A stretch of 43,980 nt of DNA from an uncultured Bacteroidota bacterium. GTDB lineage: Bacteria > Bacteroidota > Bacteroidia > Flavobacteriales > Schleiferiaceae. The notes beneath the pieces are model-generated. The model searched no databases and had not been told where the DNA came from. It was given only the letters and a program-made list of their open reading frames with translations. Positions 37,966 to 43,980 of this stretch are shown here, piece by piece; the stretch's first letter is position 1; each line of letters begins with the position of its first letter. The stretch is taken from positions 1 through 43,980 of the forward strand of contig CAJXNI010000023.1 in the NCBI GenBank assembly GCA_913057235.1, written 5' to 3'. Position numbers and translations under genes: made by a program.

Positions 37966-38598
37966 ATGCCTGTATTCAAACATCTTAGACAATCTTTATT
38001 TGAAGTAGTGATTTGGCACATTACCGAGAACACTGATCATTTGAAGCAAGGCATAGAACTACACCCCGAAGAAAAAGAGCGATTTCAATCCTTTAAAAAT
38101 GAGGTTCGAAAAAGAGAATTCTTAGCTCTACGGCATTGCCTGGCTGAAATTTTTGGCAAGAACCCCAAGGTATTTTACAGCGCAGAAGGCAAACCTCAAC
38201 TGGAATCAGTAGGTCATATTTCCTTTTCACACACCCGCCAATATGCGGCTGTAATTTTTAGCAAGCAGTTGCCCGTAGGCATTGATTTGGAGTGCTTTAG
38301 AGAGGGTATTGAAAAGATACAATCTAAATTTATACGCACCGAAGAAAATAAAACGCTGCACCCGGAAGCTAAAATAAAACACTTAACGGCCTACTGGGGT
38401 GGCAAAGAAGCCATTGTAAAAATAGAGGGAAACCGGCAGTTGGACTTTAAGAAAGAAATTCGCATTCAGCCATTTTTATACCAGCAGGCACAAAGCACTC
38501 AGGCCGTATTGCTGCGTGCAGGTAAACGCACCCACCTTACCCTGCGCTTTATAACCTTCCCGAAATTTATACTCACCTACGGTTGGCGTAACCCCTAA
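37966..38598 (+). CDS. 4'-phosphopantetheinyl transferase (Sfp-like)
   Basis: A 210-residue enzyme that moves the phosphopantetheine arm from CoA to a Ser of carrier proteins. Key stretches are [18 protein letters not shown] (S88, H89), VGIDLECF (D107, E109, magnesium ligands) and [12 protein letters not shown] (W144, K147, E148). It is a stand-alone gene with no synthase cluster nearby, so the likely target is the fatty acid acyl carrier protein. The start ATG is 20 bases beyond the ahcY promoter on the other strand. Confidence 0.88.
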   Translation: MPVFKHLRQSLFEVVIWHITENTDHLKQGIELHPEEKERFQSFKNEVRKREFLALRHCLAEIFGKNPKVFYSAEGKPQLESVGHISFSHTRQYAAVIFSKQLPVGIDLECFREGIEKIQSKFIRTEENKTLHPEAKIKHLTAYWGGKEAIVKIEGNRQLDFKKEIRIQPFLYQQAQSTQAVLLRAGKRTHLTLRFITFPKFILTYGWRNP

Positions 38599-38610
38599 TT
38601 TGTAGGCTTT

Positions 38611-38635
38611 TATTTTTGTATTTTAATTAGGTTTG
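38611..38635 (+). promoter_or_regulatory. Two candidate -7 elements before the GGGP synthase gene
   Basis: TATTTTTG (38611-38618) and TAGGTTTG (38628-38635) both fit TAnnTTTG. TTG triplets upstream are not at the ideal distance (25 bases for the second). At most one is likely to be used. Confidence 0.3.
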
Positions 38636-38648
38636 TGGCTTCAAGTTT

Positions 38649-39392
38649 ATGGCTCACAACGTACTCCAAACATTTGCCCTGGCACGTCAGCAAAAACAAA
38701 AAAAGCTGGCGCTTCTAATTGATCCTGATACCCCGGGTGAAGATCAGTTAAAGCATTTGGTGCAGGAAGCCAATCAAGCACATGTAGATTATATTTTCGT
38801 AGGAGGCTCTCTACTATTAAAAGACACTCTAGAGTCTTGCCTGGTAAAAGTTAAGTCGCTTACAAATATTCCCGTAATTCTCTTCCCCGGCAGTGTTTTA
38901 CAGGTAAGTGAAAAGGCAGACGCTATTCTTTTTCTGAGTCTTATTTCAGGGCGTAACCCTGATTTATTAATAGGCAACCAGGTGATTGCTGCTCCTTACC
39001 TAAAGCAACTTGACCTTGAAATTTTGCCTACCGGCTATCTTCTGGTAGAAAGCGGCCAAGCCACCACCGCCAGCTATATGAGCGGGAGCCAACCCATACC
39101 GCATCATAAACCAGAAATAGCAGCCTGCACCGCTATGGCTGGTGAAATGCTGGGACTCAAGCTTATTTATCTGGACGGAGGAAGCGGTGCCCAATATCCA
39201 GTTTCTGAAAGCATGGTTCAGCAAGTGCGGCAGGCGGTAGACGCCCCCATCATTGTGGGAGGCGGCATAAAAACCCCAGAAAAAGCGGTCGCTAATTGCA
39301 AGGCTGGGGCCGATGTAATTGTAGTAGGCAACGCCACAGAAAGCAATCCCAAACTGCTGCGCCAAATAGCCGAAGCCGTTCACCAATCCTAA
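38649..39392 (+). CDS. Geranylgeranylglyceryl/heptaprenylglyceryl phosphate synthase family
   Basis: A 247-residue TIM-barrel enzyme joining a polyprenyl diphosphate to glycerol-1-phosphate through an ether bond. Signatures are LALLIDPDTPG at the N terminus, YIFVGGSLLLKD, IPVILFPGS, ADAILFLSLISGRNPDLLIG, LIYLDGGSGA and APIIVGGGIKTPEKA with the final phosphate site GADVIVVGNATE. Bacteroidota carry such archaeal-like enzymes; the lipid made is uncertain. It is the first of four close genes (11 bases to the YkoF-like gene). Confidence 0.92.
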   Translation: MAHNVLQTFALARQQKQKKLALLIDPDTPGEDQLKHLVQEANQAHVDYIFVGGSLLLKDTLESCLVKVKSLTNIPVILFPGSVLQVSEKADAILFLSLISGRNPDLLIGNQVIAAPYLKQLDLEILPTGYLLVESGQATTASYMSGSQPIPHHKPEIAACTAMAGEMLGLKLIYLDGGSGAQYPVSESMVQQVRQAVDAPIIVGGGIKTPEKAVANCKAGADVIVVGNATESNPKLLRQIAEAVHQS

Positions 39393-39403
39393 AGCGTATT
39401 CGT

Positions 39404-39667
39404 ATGGATATTTCCGTAGAAATCTCCAAGCACCCCTTAACCGAAGACTACCTCAACCGGGTAGATGACTTTCTGGAACGCCTGCACCATCACCCGCAAA
39501 TAAAGGTGGTGACCCAATGCATGAGCACCCAAATTTTTGGTGAGGCCCACACGGTATTTCAAATTTTAGAACAAGAAATCACCCGTTCTTTTGAAAGTGG
39601 CCAAAGCCCCTTTGTGCTGAAAATTCTAAAAGGAGATTTGTCTGACATGACTATAAAAAGGTATTAA
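39404..39667 (+). CDS. YkoF-like thiamine/HMP-binding protein, single domain
   Basis: An 87-residue cytosolic protein with one ferredoxin-like domain. It starts MDISVEISKHPLTEDYLNRV and carries VVTQCMSTQIFGEAHTV and FVLKILKGDLSDM. The pattern resembles single-domain proteins of the YkoF group; B. subtilis YkoF binds thiamine and its pyrimidine part. The start at 39404 is preferred to an earlier in-frame one that would lie inside the preceding gene. Its stop and the next ATG share one base (TAATG), coupling it to the PnuC-like transporter, which supports a role in vitamin B1 uptake. Confidence 0.7.
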   Translation: MDISVEISKHPLTEDYLNRVDDFLERLHHHPQIKVVTQCMSTQIFGEAHTVFQILEQEITRSFESGQSPFVLKILKGDLSDMTIKRY

Positions 39668-40212
39668 TGTCTGGCAGATTACTGCTCATTTTGGAAGCCC
39701 TGGCCGTGCTGTGCAGCATTGCCTACACGGTTCTCATTACAGAGGGCATTATCTGGTGCTGGCTTTTTGCCTTGCTTTCAGCCGCCTTGTACTTGGTAAT
39801 CTGTGGCCAAAAACGAATTTATGCCGAAATGCTCCTGCAGGGATTTTACCTGGCCACTGCCGTATACGGCTACCAACACTGGGGCCGCGGGCTGGAAGAA
39901 ACCATGCGCCAGCTGCCCCTTAATTTTCACGCGGGCATCGTCTCCTCCGGTCTGGCGCTGGTATTGGTTAGTGGCTTCCTCTTAAAACGCTACACCAATG
40001 CAGCCAAGCCCTTAATTGACTCTTTCACTACCGTATTCAGCGTTTTTGCAACCTTATTGCAAATCAACCTCTTTCCCGAGAATTGGCTCTATTTTATAGT
40101 GATTGATGCTGCTTCTGTGTACCTCTACCTCAGCCGCAAGCTGTACCTAACTGCACTCCTGTTTTTAGTGTACACTGCACTGGCTATAAATGGATATTTT
40201 TCATGGACCTAG
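39667..40212 (+). CDS. PnuC-family vitamin transporter (probable thiamine type)
   Basis: A 181-residue inner-membrane protein with about six to seven helices. Family marks are AEMLLQGFYLATAVYGYQHW and the C-terminal ENWLYFIVIDAASVYLYLSRKLYLTALLF. PnuC proteins pass nicotinamide riboside, riboflavin (PnuX) or thiamine (PnuT) by facilitated diffusion, with a kinase trapping the product. The thiamine type is favoured because of the YkoF-like gene before it, the kinase overlapping its end by 10 bases, and the TPP-riboswitch operon facing it. The substrate is inferred from context only. Confidence 0.82.
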   Translation: MSGRLLLILEALAVLCSIAYTVLITEGIIWCWLFALLSAALYLVICGQKRIYAEMLLQGFYLATAVYGYQHWGRGLEETMRQLPLNFHAGIVSSGLALVLVSGFLLKRYTNAAKPLIDSFTTVFSVFATLLQINLFPENWLYFIVIDAASVYLYLSRKLYLTALLFLVYTALAINGYFSWT

Positions 40213-40721
40213 CCAAAAGCATTGTTGTAACCGGCCCAGAGAGCAGCGGTAAAAGTAGCTTAACCCAAGCTCTGGCAGACTATTTTAAAAGCGCCTGGGT
40301 ACCTGAGTTTGCCCGCACGTACCTTGAAAAGCACGGACCGCAATATTCCTTAGCAGACTTCAAACACATGCTGGCTGGGCAATGGCAGCATAACCAAATC
40401 GCTTGCGCGGATGCCCAAAGCCCGGTGTTTTTAGACACCGATGTAATCAATTTTGCCGTTTGGTCAGATTTTGTATATCAAAAGCGCCCGCAAGAATTGC
40501 AAGCCTTGCTTGCCCAACCGAATCCGCATTACTATCTGATTTGTTACCCAGACCTTCCCTGGGAAGCCGATCCCTTACGTGAAAACCCTAAACAGCGCCT
40601 AGCAATTTTTGAAGCGCATAAGCGCCTTATTGAAGAAAAAAACCGGCCCTTTGCCATTGTCAAGGGAACCGGTTCAGAACGCCTTCAAAACGCTATTCAG
40701 GCAGTAGAAAAATGGCTGTAA
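40203..40721 (+). CDS. NadR-like P-loop kinase
   Basis: A 172-residue ATP-binding protein of the type found as the ribosylnicotinamide kinase half of NadR. It has Walker A VVTGPESSGKSSLTQ (8-22), WVPEFARTYLEKHGPQYS, PVFLDTDVINFAVWSDFV (acidic base region) and DLPWEADPLRENPKQR (lid). The nucleotidyltransferase half of NadR is missing. Paired with PnuC it should phosphorylate the imported vitamin. In this setting that could be thiamine, but nicotinamide riboside remains possible. The 3' end carries a terminator for the opposite strand. Confidence 0.85.
   Translation: MDLAKSIVVTGPESSGKSSLTQALADYFKSAWVPEFARTYLEKHGPQYSLADFKHMLAGQWQHNQIACADAQSPVFLDTDVINFAVWSDFVYQKRPQELQALLAQPNPHYYLICYPDLPWEADPLRENPKQRLAIFEAHKRLIEEKNRPFAIVKGTGSERLQNAIQAVEKWL
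40636..40674 (-). terminator. Terminator of the thiamine receptor operon, inside the kinase gene
   Basis: AACCGG (40641-40646) pairs with CCGGTT (40669-40674) and CCCTT (40647-40651) with AAGGG (40662-40666), with a two-base bulge. Seven A's (40636-40642) give a T tract after the hairpin on the minus strand. It sits 53 bases past the binding-protein stop, within the convergent kinase coding region. Confidence 0.75.
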
Positions 40722-40726
40722 AACGT

Positions 40727-41797
40727 CTATTCACTCTGGGGTAAATAGGCATTGGTGAAGAAAGCTTCGGCTGGCAGGCCTTTAATTTTCTCATAATCCA
40801 GCAATTGCTTTTGCGCCATCCAACCCAGGTATTGCTGCCAGGTGTTTTCACTCATTTGGCCCCAAGGGACTGAATCTAAATTATAGTAGGCGCCATTAAT
40901 ATCGGCCTGAGCCGCCCGTAAAAAGGAAGTATCACTAAAATTAGGGTGCTCAACAAAACGCACCAGACTATCTAGTACCGCCTGAGGATTGCGGATGGCG
41001 GCCTGATAACCCCTGCGCGTAACCGCTAAAAATGCGCGCACCTTAGGCTCCCAGTTTTCAGGCAGGGGCTTGGGTGCCATAATTACCGAAGAATAGCCAT
41101 AGGGCACCCCGTAATCATTGGGTATAAAAGTGTTGAGCTCTACTCCGGCCTGCTGGGCTCGTATGGCCTCCCAGTGCAAAAACACCCAGGCAATGTGGCC
41201 AGAGTCTTTTAGAAAAGCTTCCCATAGTTCCAAGCGCCCGGGCAATTGGGTTTTAAAATCAGGTGCGCCACCAGCATTTTCAATCATGCTACCCAGCACC
41301 TCTTCTTCTAAAGGGGTGTGGTAGCCCAAATAGGTTTTGCCCGTCCACTTGGCCGGATTGTCCAATCCTTGAGCGGCTTTTACCACAAAGGCGCTGCGAC
41401 TTTTCTGAAGCAAAGTGGCAATAGCCTGGGCTTTTACTTTGCATGAATCCACTGCGTAATGAAATAAATGCTCTGAAGGACCTATGGATAAATGCGCCTC
41501 CCCATCCAACACTTTTTTCAAGGGCTTTTTGGTGTAACCGTCTACTTCGGGTGTAAACCCTTTGAGCGGCACCCCCGCTTGTTGATACCAACCTTGCGAC
41601 TGCGCGTACAAAATACCGGTATGCAAAACGTTAGGCCGCCAGTCTAAAGCCAGCACCAAAGTATCTAAAGTGGCCGGGGTTTCTGTAGGTACCTTGGTAT
41701 TGGGCTCTTCGGCCGATGATGAGCCGTTGGGGTTACATCCGCTGAAAAGCGAACCGAACACCAGCAAAACACTGCAAAGTAAAGATGTATTTTTCAT
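40727..41797 (-). CDS. THI5/NMT1-like substrate-binding lipoprotein (thiamine precursor)
   Basis: A 356-residue lipoprotein (lipobox LFSGC, Cys21). The NMT1/THI5-type fold is marked by LVLALDWRPNVLHTGILYAQSQ, GWYQQAGV, AHLSIGPSEHLFHY, KTYLGYHTPLEEEVL and HIAWVFLHWEAIRA. Homologues such as ThiY bind pyrimidine precursors of thiamine for an ABC importer. No ABC permease or ATPase is adjacent. It overlaps the receptor gene by one base (TAATG) and shares its TPP riboswitch, so it serves in thiamine or precursor uptake. Which ligand it binds is not decided by the sequence. Confidence 0.82.
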   Translation of the reverse strand: MKNTSLLCSVLLVFGSLFSGCNPNGSSSAEEPNTKVPTETPATLDTLVLALDWRPNVLHTGILYAQSQGWYQQAGVPLKGFTPEVDGYTKKPLKKVLDGEAHLSIGPSEHLFHYAVDSCKVKAQAIATLLQKSRSAFVVKAAQGLDNPAKWTGKTYLGYHTPLEEEVLGSMIENAGGAPDFKTQLPGRLELWEAFLKDSGHIAWVFLHWEAIRAQQAGVELNTFIPNDYGVPYGYSSVIMAPKPLPENWEPKVRAFLAVTRRGYQAAIRNPQAVLDSLVRFVEHPNFSDTSFLRAAQADINGAYYNLDSVPWGQMSENTWQQYLGWMAQKQLLDYEKIKGLPAEAFFTNAYLPQSE

Positions 41798-43863
41798 TAA
41801 AAGCGCAGAGTTAGGGTTCCGTAAATATGAAAGGGCGGTTGCACGTAGTAGCCTGCCTCTCCAAAACTGATTTGACCGCGGGTGTAGTAAAGCTGGTCTG
41901 TTATATTATTAAACTGCAGGGCCAGGCTATGTTCCTGGTAAAACTGATAGTTGAAACCGGCATTAAAAACCAGCGAAGCGGGTACCGTCAATTCGGGGTT
42001 GTTGGTGAGCTCTAAAAACTGCTCGCTCAAGTAGCGCGCGGTGCACCAAAGTTCTAAGCCTGGGAATAGTTGATAGCTTAGCGTGCCGCGCACATTCCAT
42101 TCTGGGCTTAAAAGCGGGGTTACATCGGTGTACACCAAATTGGTATCAGCCGGGCTGTAGGTTTCTATGGCGGCTTGCATGTAGGTAGCCTGACTTTCTA
42201 AACGCAGCTTGCGCGTTAGGTATACCTGCCCCGTCAGCTCCACCCCCGTGCGGTAACTGGGTGCCTGGTTTACCCGGGCTAAAACGCCAAAACTAAGCGC
42301 CTCTCCTATGGGGGCAATTTCATTCTCAAAAGCCATGTAAAAGCCGTTCAGACTAAGGGTGTATTTTTCAGAGCGCAAACGGTAACCGACTTCAAAATCA
42401 TTTACGTACTCTGGTTTAGGTGTGCCAGTGTTAAGGGCCAGGTTTAAACTATTGGTGTCTATCAAATTAAAACCTCCAAAAATATCCACCCGGGTCGGCT
42501 CTCGGCCACTGCGGCCAAAAGATGCATACAGCTGGTTTTTTTCATTTACCTGATAAGTTAACCCGGCTTTGGGGTTTACAAAGAAGAATTCGCGATTAGG
42601 TATGGAAACATCTTGGCCAATGGAAGCCACATCGGTACTAAAACCCATTTGCACTGCACGGGCTTGGACATCAACATAAAGCTCAAATTGGTTCAGCTGA
42701 TACTGTGCTTTCGCGAAAGCAGAAGCCTCATTCTTAAATGAGTTTTCATTGTAACTGTACCGGGTGTTAATTTCGGGTACTTCATACTGTATATTCTCTC
42801 GTAAAAACTGGTAGGCCTGCACCCCAACGTTGAGCTTCAGATTGCCCTGCAAGGCATTATGATTTAGATTACTCATTGCGCCATAGTGCTGGTTGAACAA
42901 GGGGTAATTTTCTTGATAAAAAACATCTGATGTGTCTTTATAACCCGCAAAAAAATCGCCCCCGGCTCCACTGTAGTAAGCAGTGGTTACCAGGCTAGTT
43001 TTAGAAGCCAGGCGATAGGTGTGCTGCAATTGCAGCATGTACTGGTTAAAATCATCCTCATCACCCAGGAAGTTGAGACTGGTGGTGGGGTCTTCCTTAA
43101 TCTCCGCTTCGGGTACAGCAGTATAGCCTAATTCGTTTTTAGACAATCCGCCAAAAGCGGTAAACTTTAGGGCGTGTTTTTGCCCAAAATAACCCCCTGA
43201 GAAAAAGAAAGACTGCGCGTTGGTGGCAGTATTATCTCTGAAGCCCTCACTTTGAATATGACTCACCCGGGCATAAAAAGCGGTGCGGTTTTCCAGCAAA
43301 CCGGTATGTACCTCTGCGCTTCCGCGGAGGGTCCCAAAGGAGCCTCCCGTAAACTGTACTTCGCTGGAAGGTTCTTTTTGGGTGAGTGCTATAGACTCAA
43401 AATTGATGGAGCCCGCGTAAGAAGAAACACCATTGGTACTGGTGCCTACCCCCCGCTGAATTTGCACCGACTCAATGCTGTTGCCAAAGTCTACAAAGTT
43501 GGAGAAAAACACGCCCTGGCCCAGCATGTCGTTCAGTGGCACTCCGTTTAAGGTAAGATTTACGCGCGTTTGATCTATGCCACGCAAGCGAAAGGTACCG
43601 TAGTTGCCCAGGCTGGTGCCACTTTCAGTAGAACTGACAATGCTGGGTGAAATCTGATCCAGCAGAAAGGCGCCATCTTGCCCTTGGTAAATTTCTTCAA
43701 TTTGTTTTTTAGAAACCGTAAGCTGACTCACCGGAGCGTTTTCTCCTGCTCGTACGGCCTTAATGGTTACTTCTTCTAGCTGTTGGGGCTTTAAGGTGTC
43801 TTGTTGTTGTGCCTGCACGCCCAATGTTGCCAGCACTGAAAAAACGAATAACTTCCTTTTCAT
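41797..43863 (-). CDS. TonB-dependent receptor under TPP riboswitch control (thiamine/precursor uptake)
   Basis: A 688-residue outer-membrane receptor. A signal peptide (MKRKLFVFSVLATLGVQA) and TonB box (EEVTIKA) lead into the plug, with FRLRGIDQTRVNLTLNGVPL, SVQIQRGVGTSTNGVSSYAG and INFESIAL. The barrel ends YGTLTLRF. Unlike the other receptors here it lacks the carboxypeptidase-like N domain. The TPP riboswitch upstream shows that it is thiamine-linked. The ligand may be thiamine, HMP or a degradation product. Confidence 0.9.
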   Translation of the reverse strand: MKRKLFVFSVLATLGVQAQQQDTLKPQQLEEVTIKAVRAGENAPVSQLTVSKKQIEEIYQGQDGAFLLDQISPSIVSSTESGTSLGNYGTFRLRGIDQTRVNLTLNGVPLNDMLGQGVFFSNFVDFGNSIESVQIQRGVGTSTNGVSSYAGSINFESIALTQKEPSSEVQFTGGSFGTLRGSAEVHTGLLENRTAFYARVSHIQSEGFRDNTATNAQSFFFSGGYFGQKHALKFTAFGGLSKNELGYTAVPEAEIKEDPTTSLNFLGDEDDFNQYMLQLQHTYRLASKTSLVTTAYYSGAGGDFFAGYKDTSDVFYQENYPLFNQHYGAMSNLNHNALQGNLKLNVGVQAYQFLRENIQYEVPEINTRYSYNENSFKNEASAFAKAQYQLNQFELYVDVQARAVQMGFSTDVASIGQDVSIPNREFFFVNPKAGLTYQVNEKNQLYASFGRSGREPTRVDIFGGFNLIDTNSLNLALNTGTPKPEYVNDFEVGYRLRSEKYTLSLNGFYMAFENEIAPIGEALSFGVLARVNQAPSYRTGVELTGQVYLTRKLRLESQATYMQAAIETYSPADTNLVYTDVTPLLSPEWNVRGTLSYQLFPGLELWCTARYLSEQFLELTNNPELTVPASLVFNAGFNYQFYQEHSLALQFNNITDQLYYTRGQISFGEAGYYVQPPFHIYGTLTLRF

Positions 43864-43919
43864 GATAAAATCAATGAAGAGAAGCCGGGGTTCTTCTAGT
43901 GTTTATTTTAGTTCAACTT

Positions 43920-43980
43920 GGCCCTACCCTTAGGGCATTTTTACCTACGCCAGCATTACCTGGATCAGGCTTTGATCTTT
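43920..43980 (-). promoter_or_regulatory. TPP riboswitch (THI box), 3' part, cut by the window edge
   Basis: Read on the minus strand, CCTGATCCAGGTAATGCTGG runs on into CGTAGG (ending at 43944), the conserved 3' half of the TPP aptamer. The 5' half with CTGAGA lies beyond the window. After it comes a GCCCTA-AGGG-TAGGGC hairpin (43921-43936), without a T tract at once. The expression platform may thus act on translation or be more complex. A second small hairpin with AGAAG/CTTCT arms lies nearer the start codon. It should shut off the receptor and binding-protein genes when thiamine pyrophosphate is plentiful. Confidence 0.9.

Noticed and set aside
39296-39403. Longer frame ahead of the YkoF-like gene
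   Set aside because: It runs inside the GGGP synthase gene in another frame and encodes Arg/Cys-rich sequence without family similarity.

Overview
The window comes from a member of the Bacteroidota, most likely a marine Flavobacteriales or Cryomorphaceae-like bacterium. The evidence is several TonB-dependent receptors with N-terminal carboxypeptidase-like domains, a DUF4249 lipoprotein paired with one of them, a PorV/PorQ-type outer-membrane protein beside a very large secreted protein (type IX secretion context), atpD-atpC standing apart from the other ATP synthase genes, a bacterial GGGP-synthase homologue, and a TTG-N18-TAnnTTTG promoter in front of the S-adenosylhomocysteinase gene. No rRNA, CRISPR array, transposase or prophage gene was seen.

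Layout: 1-3405 (minus) holds a truncated secreted protein, an OppC-type permease and the tail-specific protease Prc. 3549-8116 (plus) holds a TonB receptor/DUF4249 pair and a YbdG-like mechanosensitive channel. 8106-10730 holds a glycosyltransferase, RuvC, and a greA-HIT pair. 10822-19672 (minus) is a three-gene envelope operon: TonB receptor, 1356-residue secreted protein and PorV-like protein. 19910-26235 holds a Rieske-like lipoprotein, a subtilisin-like protease, atpD-atpC, ribF, a leucine-rich-repeat protein and era. 26225-28282 is a DUF3857/transglutaminase-like protein.

28413-29000 is the oddest stretch. An initiator tRNA gene is followed by a small GIY-YIG nuclease gene, a perfect hairpin repeat and a second, partial copy of the tRNA 3' end. 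This looks like the footprint of a tRNA-targeting cassette. It is followed by sugar-polymer genes (29081-32420) that are clearly more AT-rich than the rest. 32388-36451 (minus) holds a GT-C membrane protein and a histidine kinase with two response regulators. 36575-38598 holds ahcY and a phosphopantetheinyl transferase.

The right end (38649-43980) converges on vitamin B1. The plus strand carries a GGGP synthase, a YkoF-like thiamine-binding protein, a PnuC-type transporter and a NadR-like kinase, tightly packed. The minus strand carries a TPP riboswitch (cut by the window edge), a TonB receptor and a THI5-like lipoprotein. Together they suggest outer-membrane uptake, periplasmic capture, facilitated import and trapping by phosphorylation of thiamine or a precursor.
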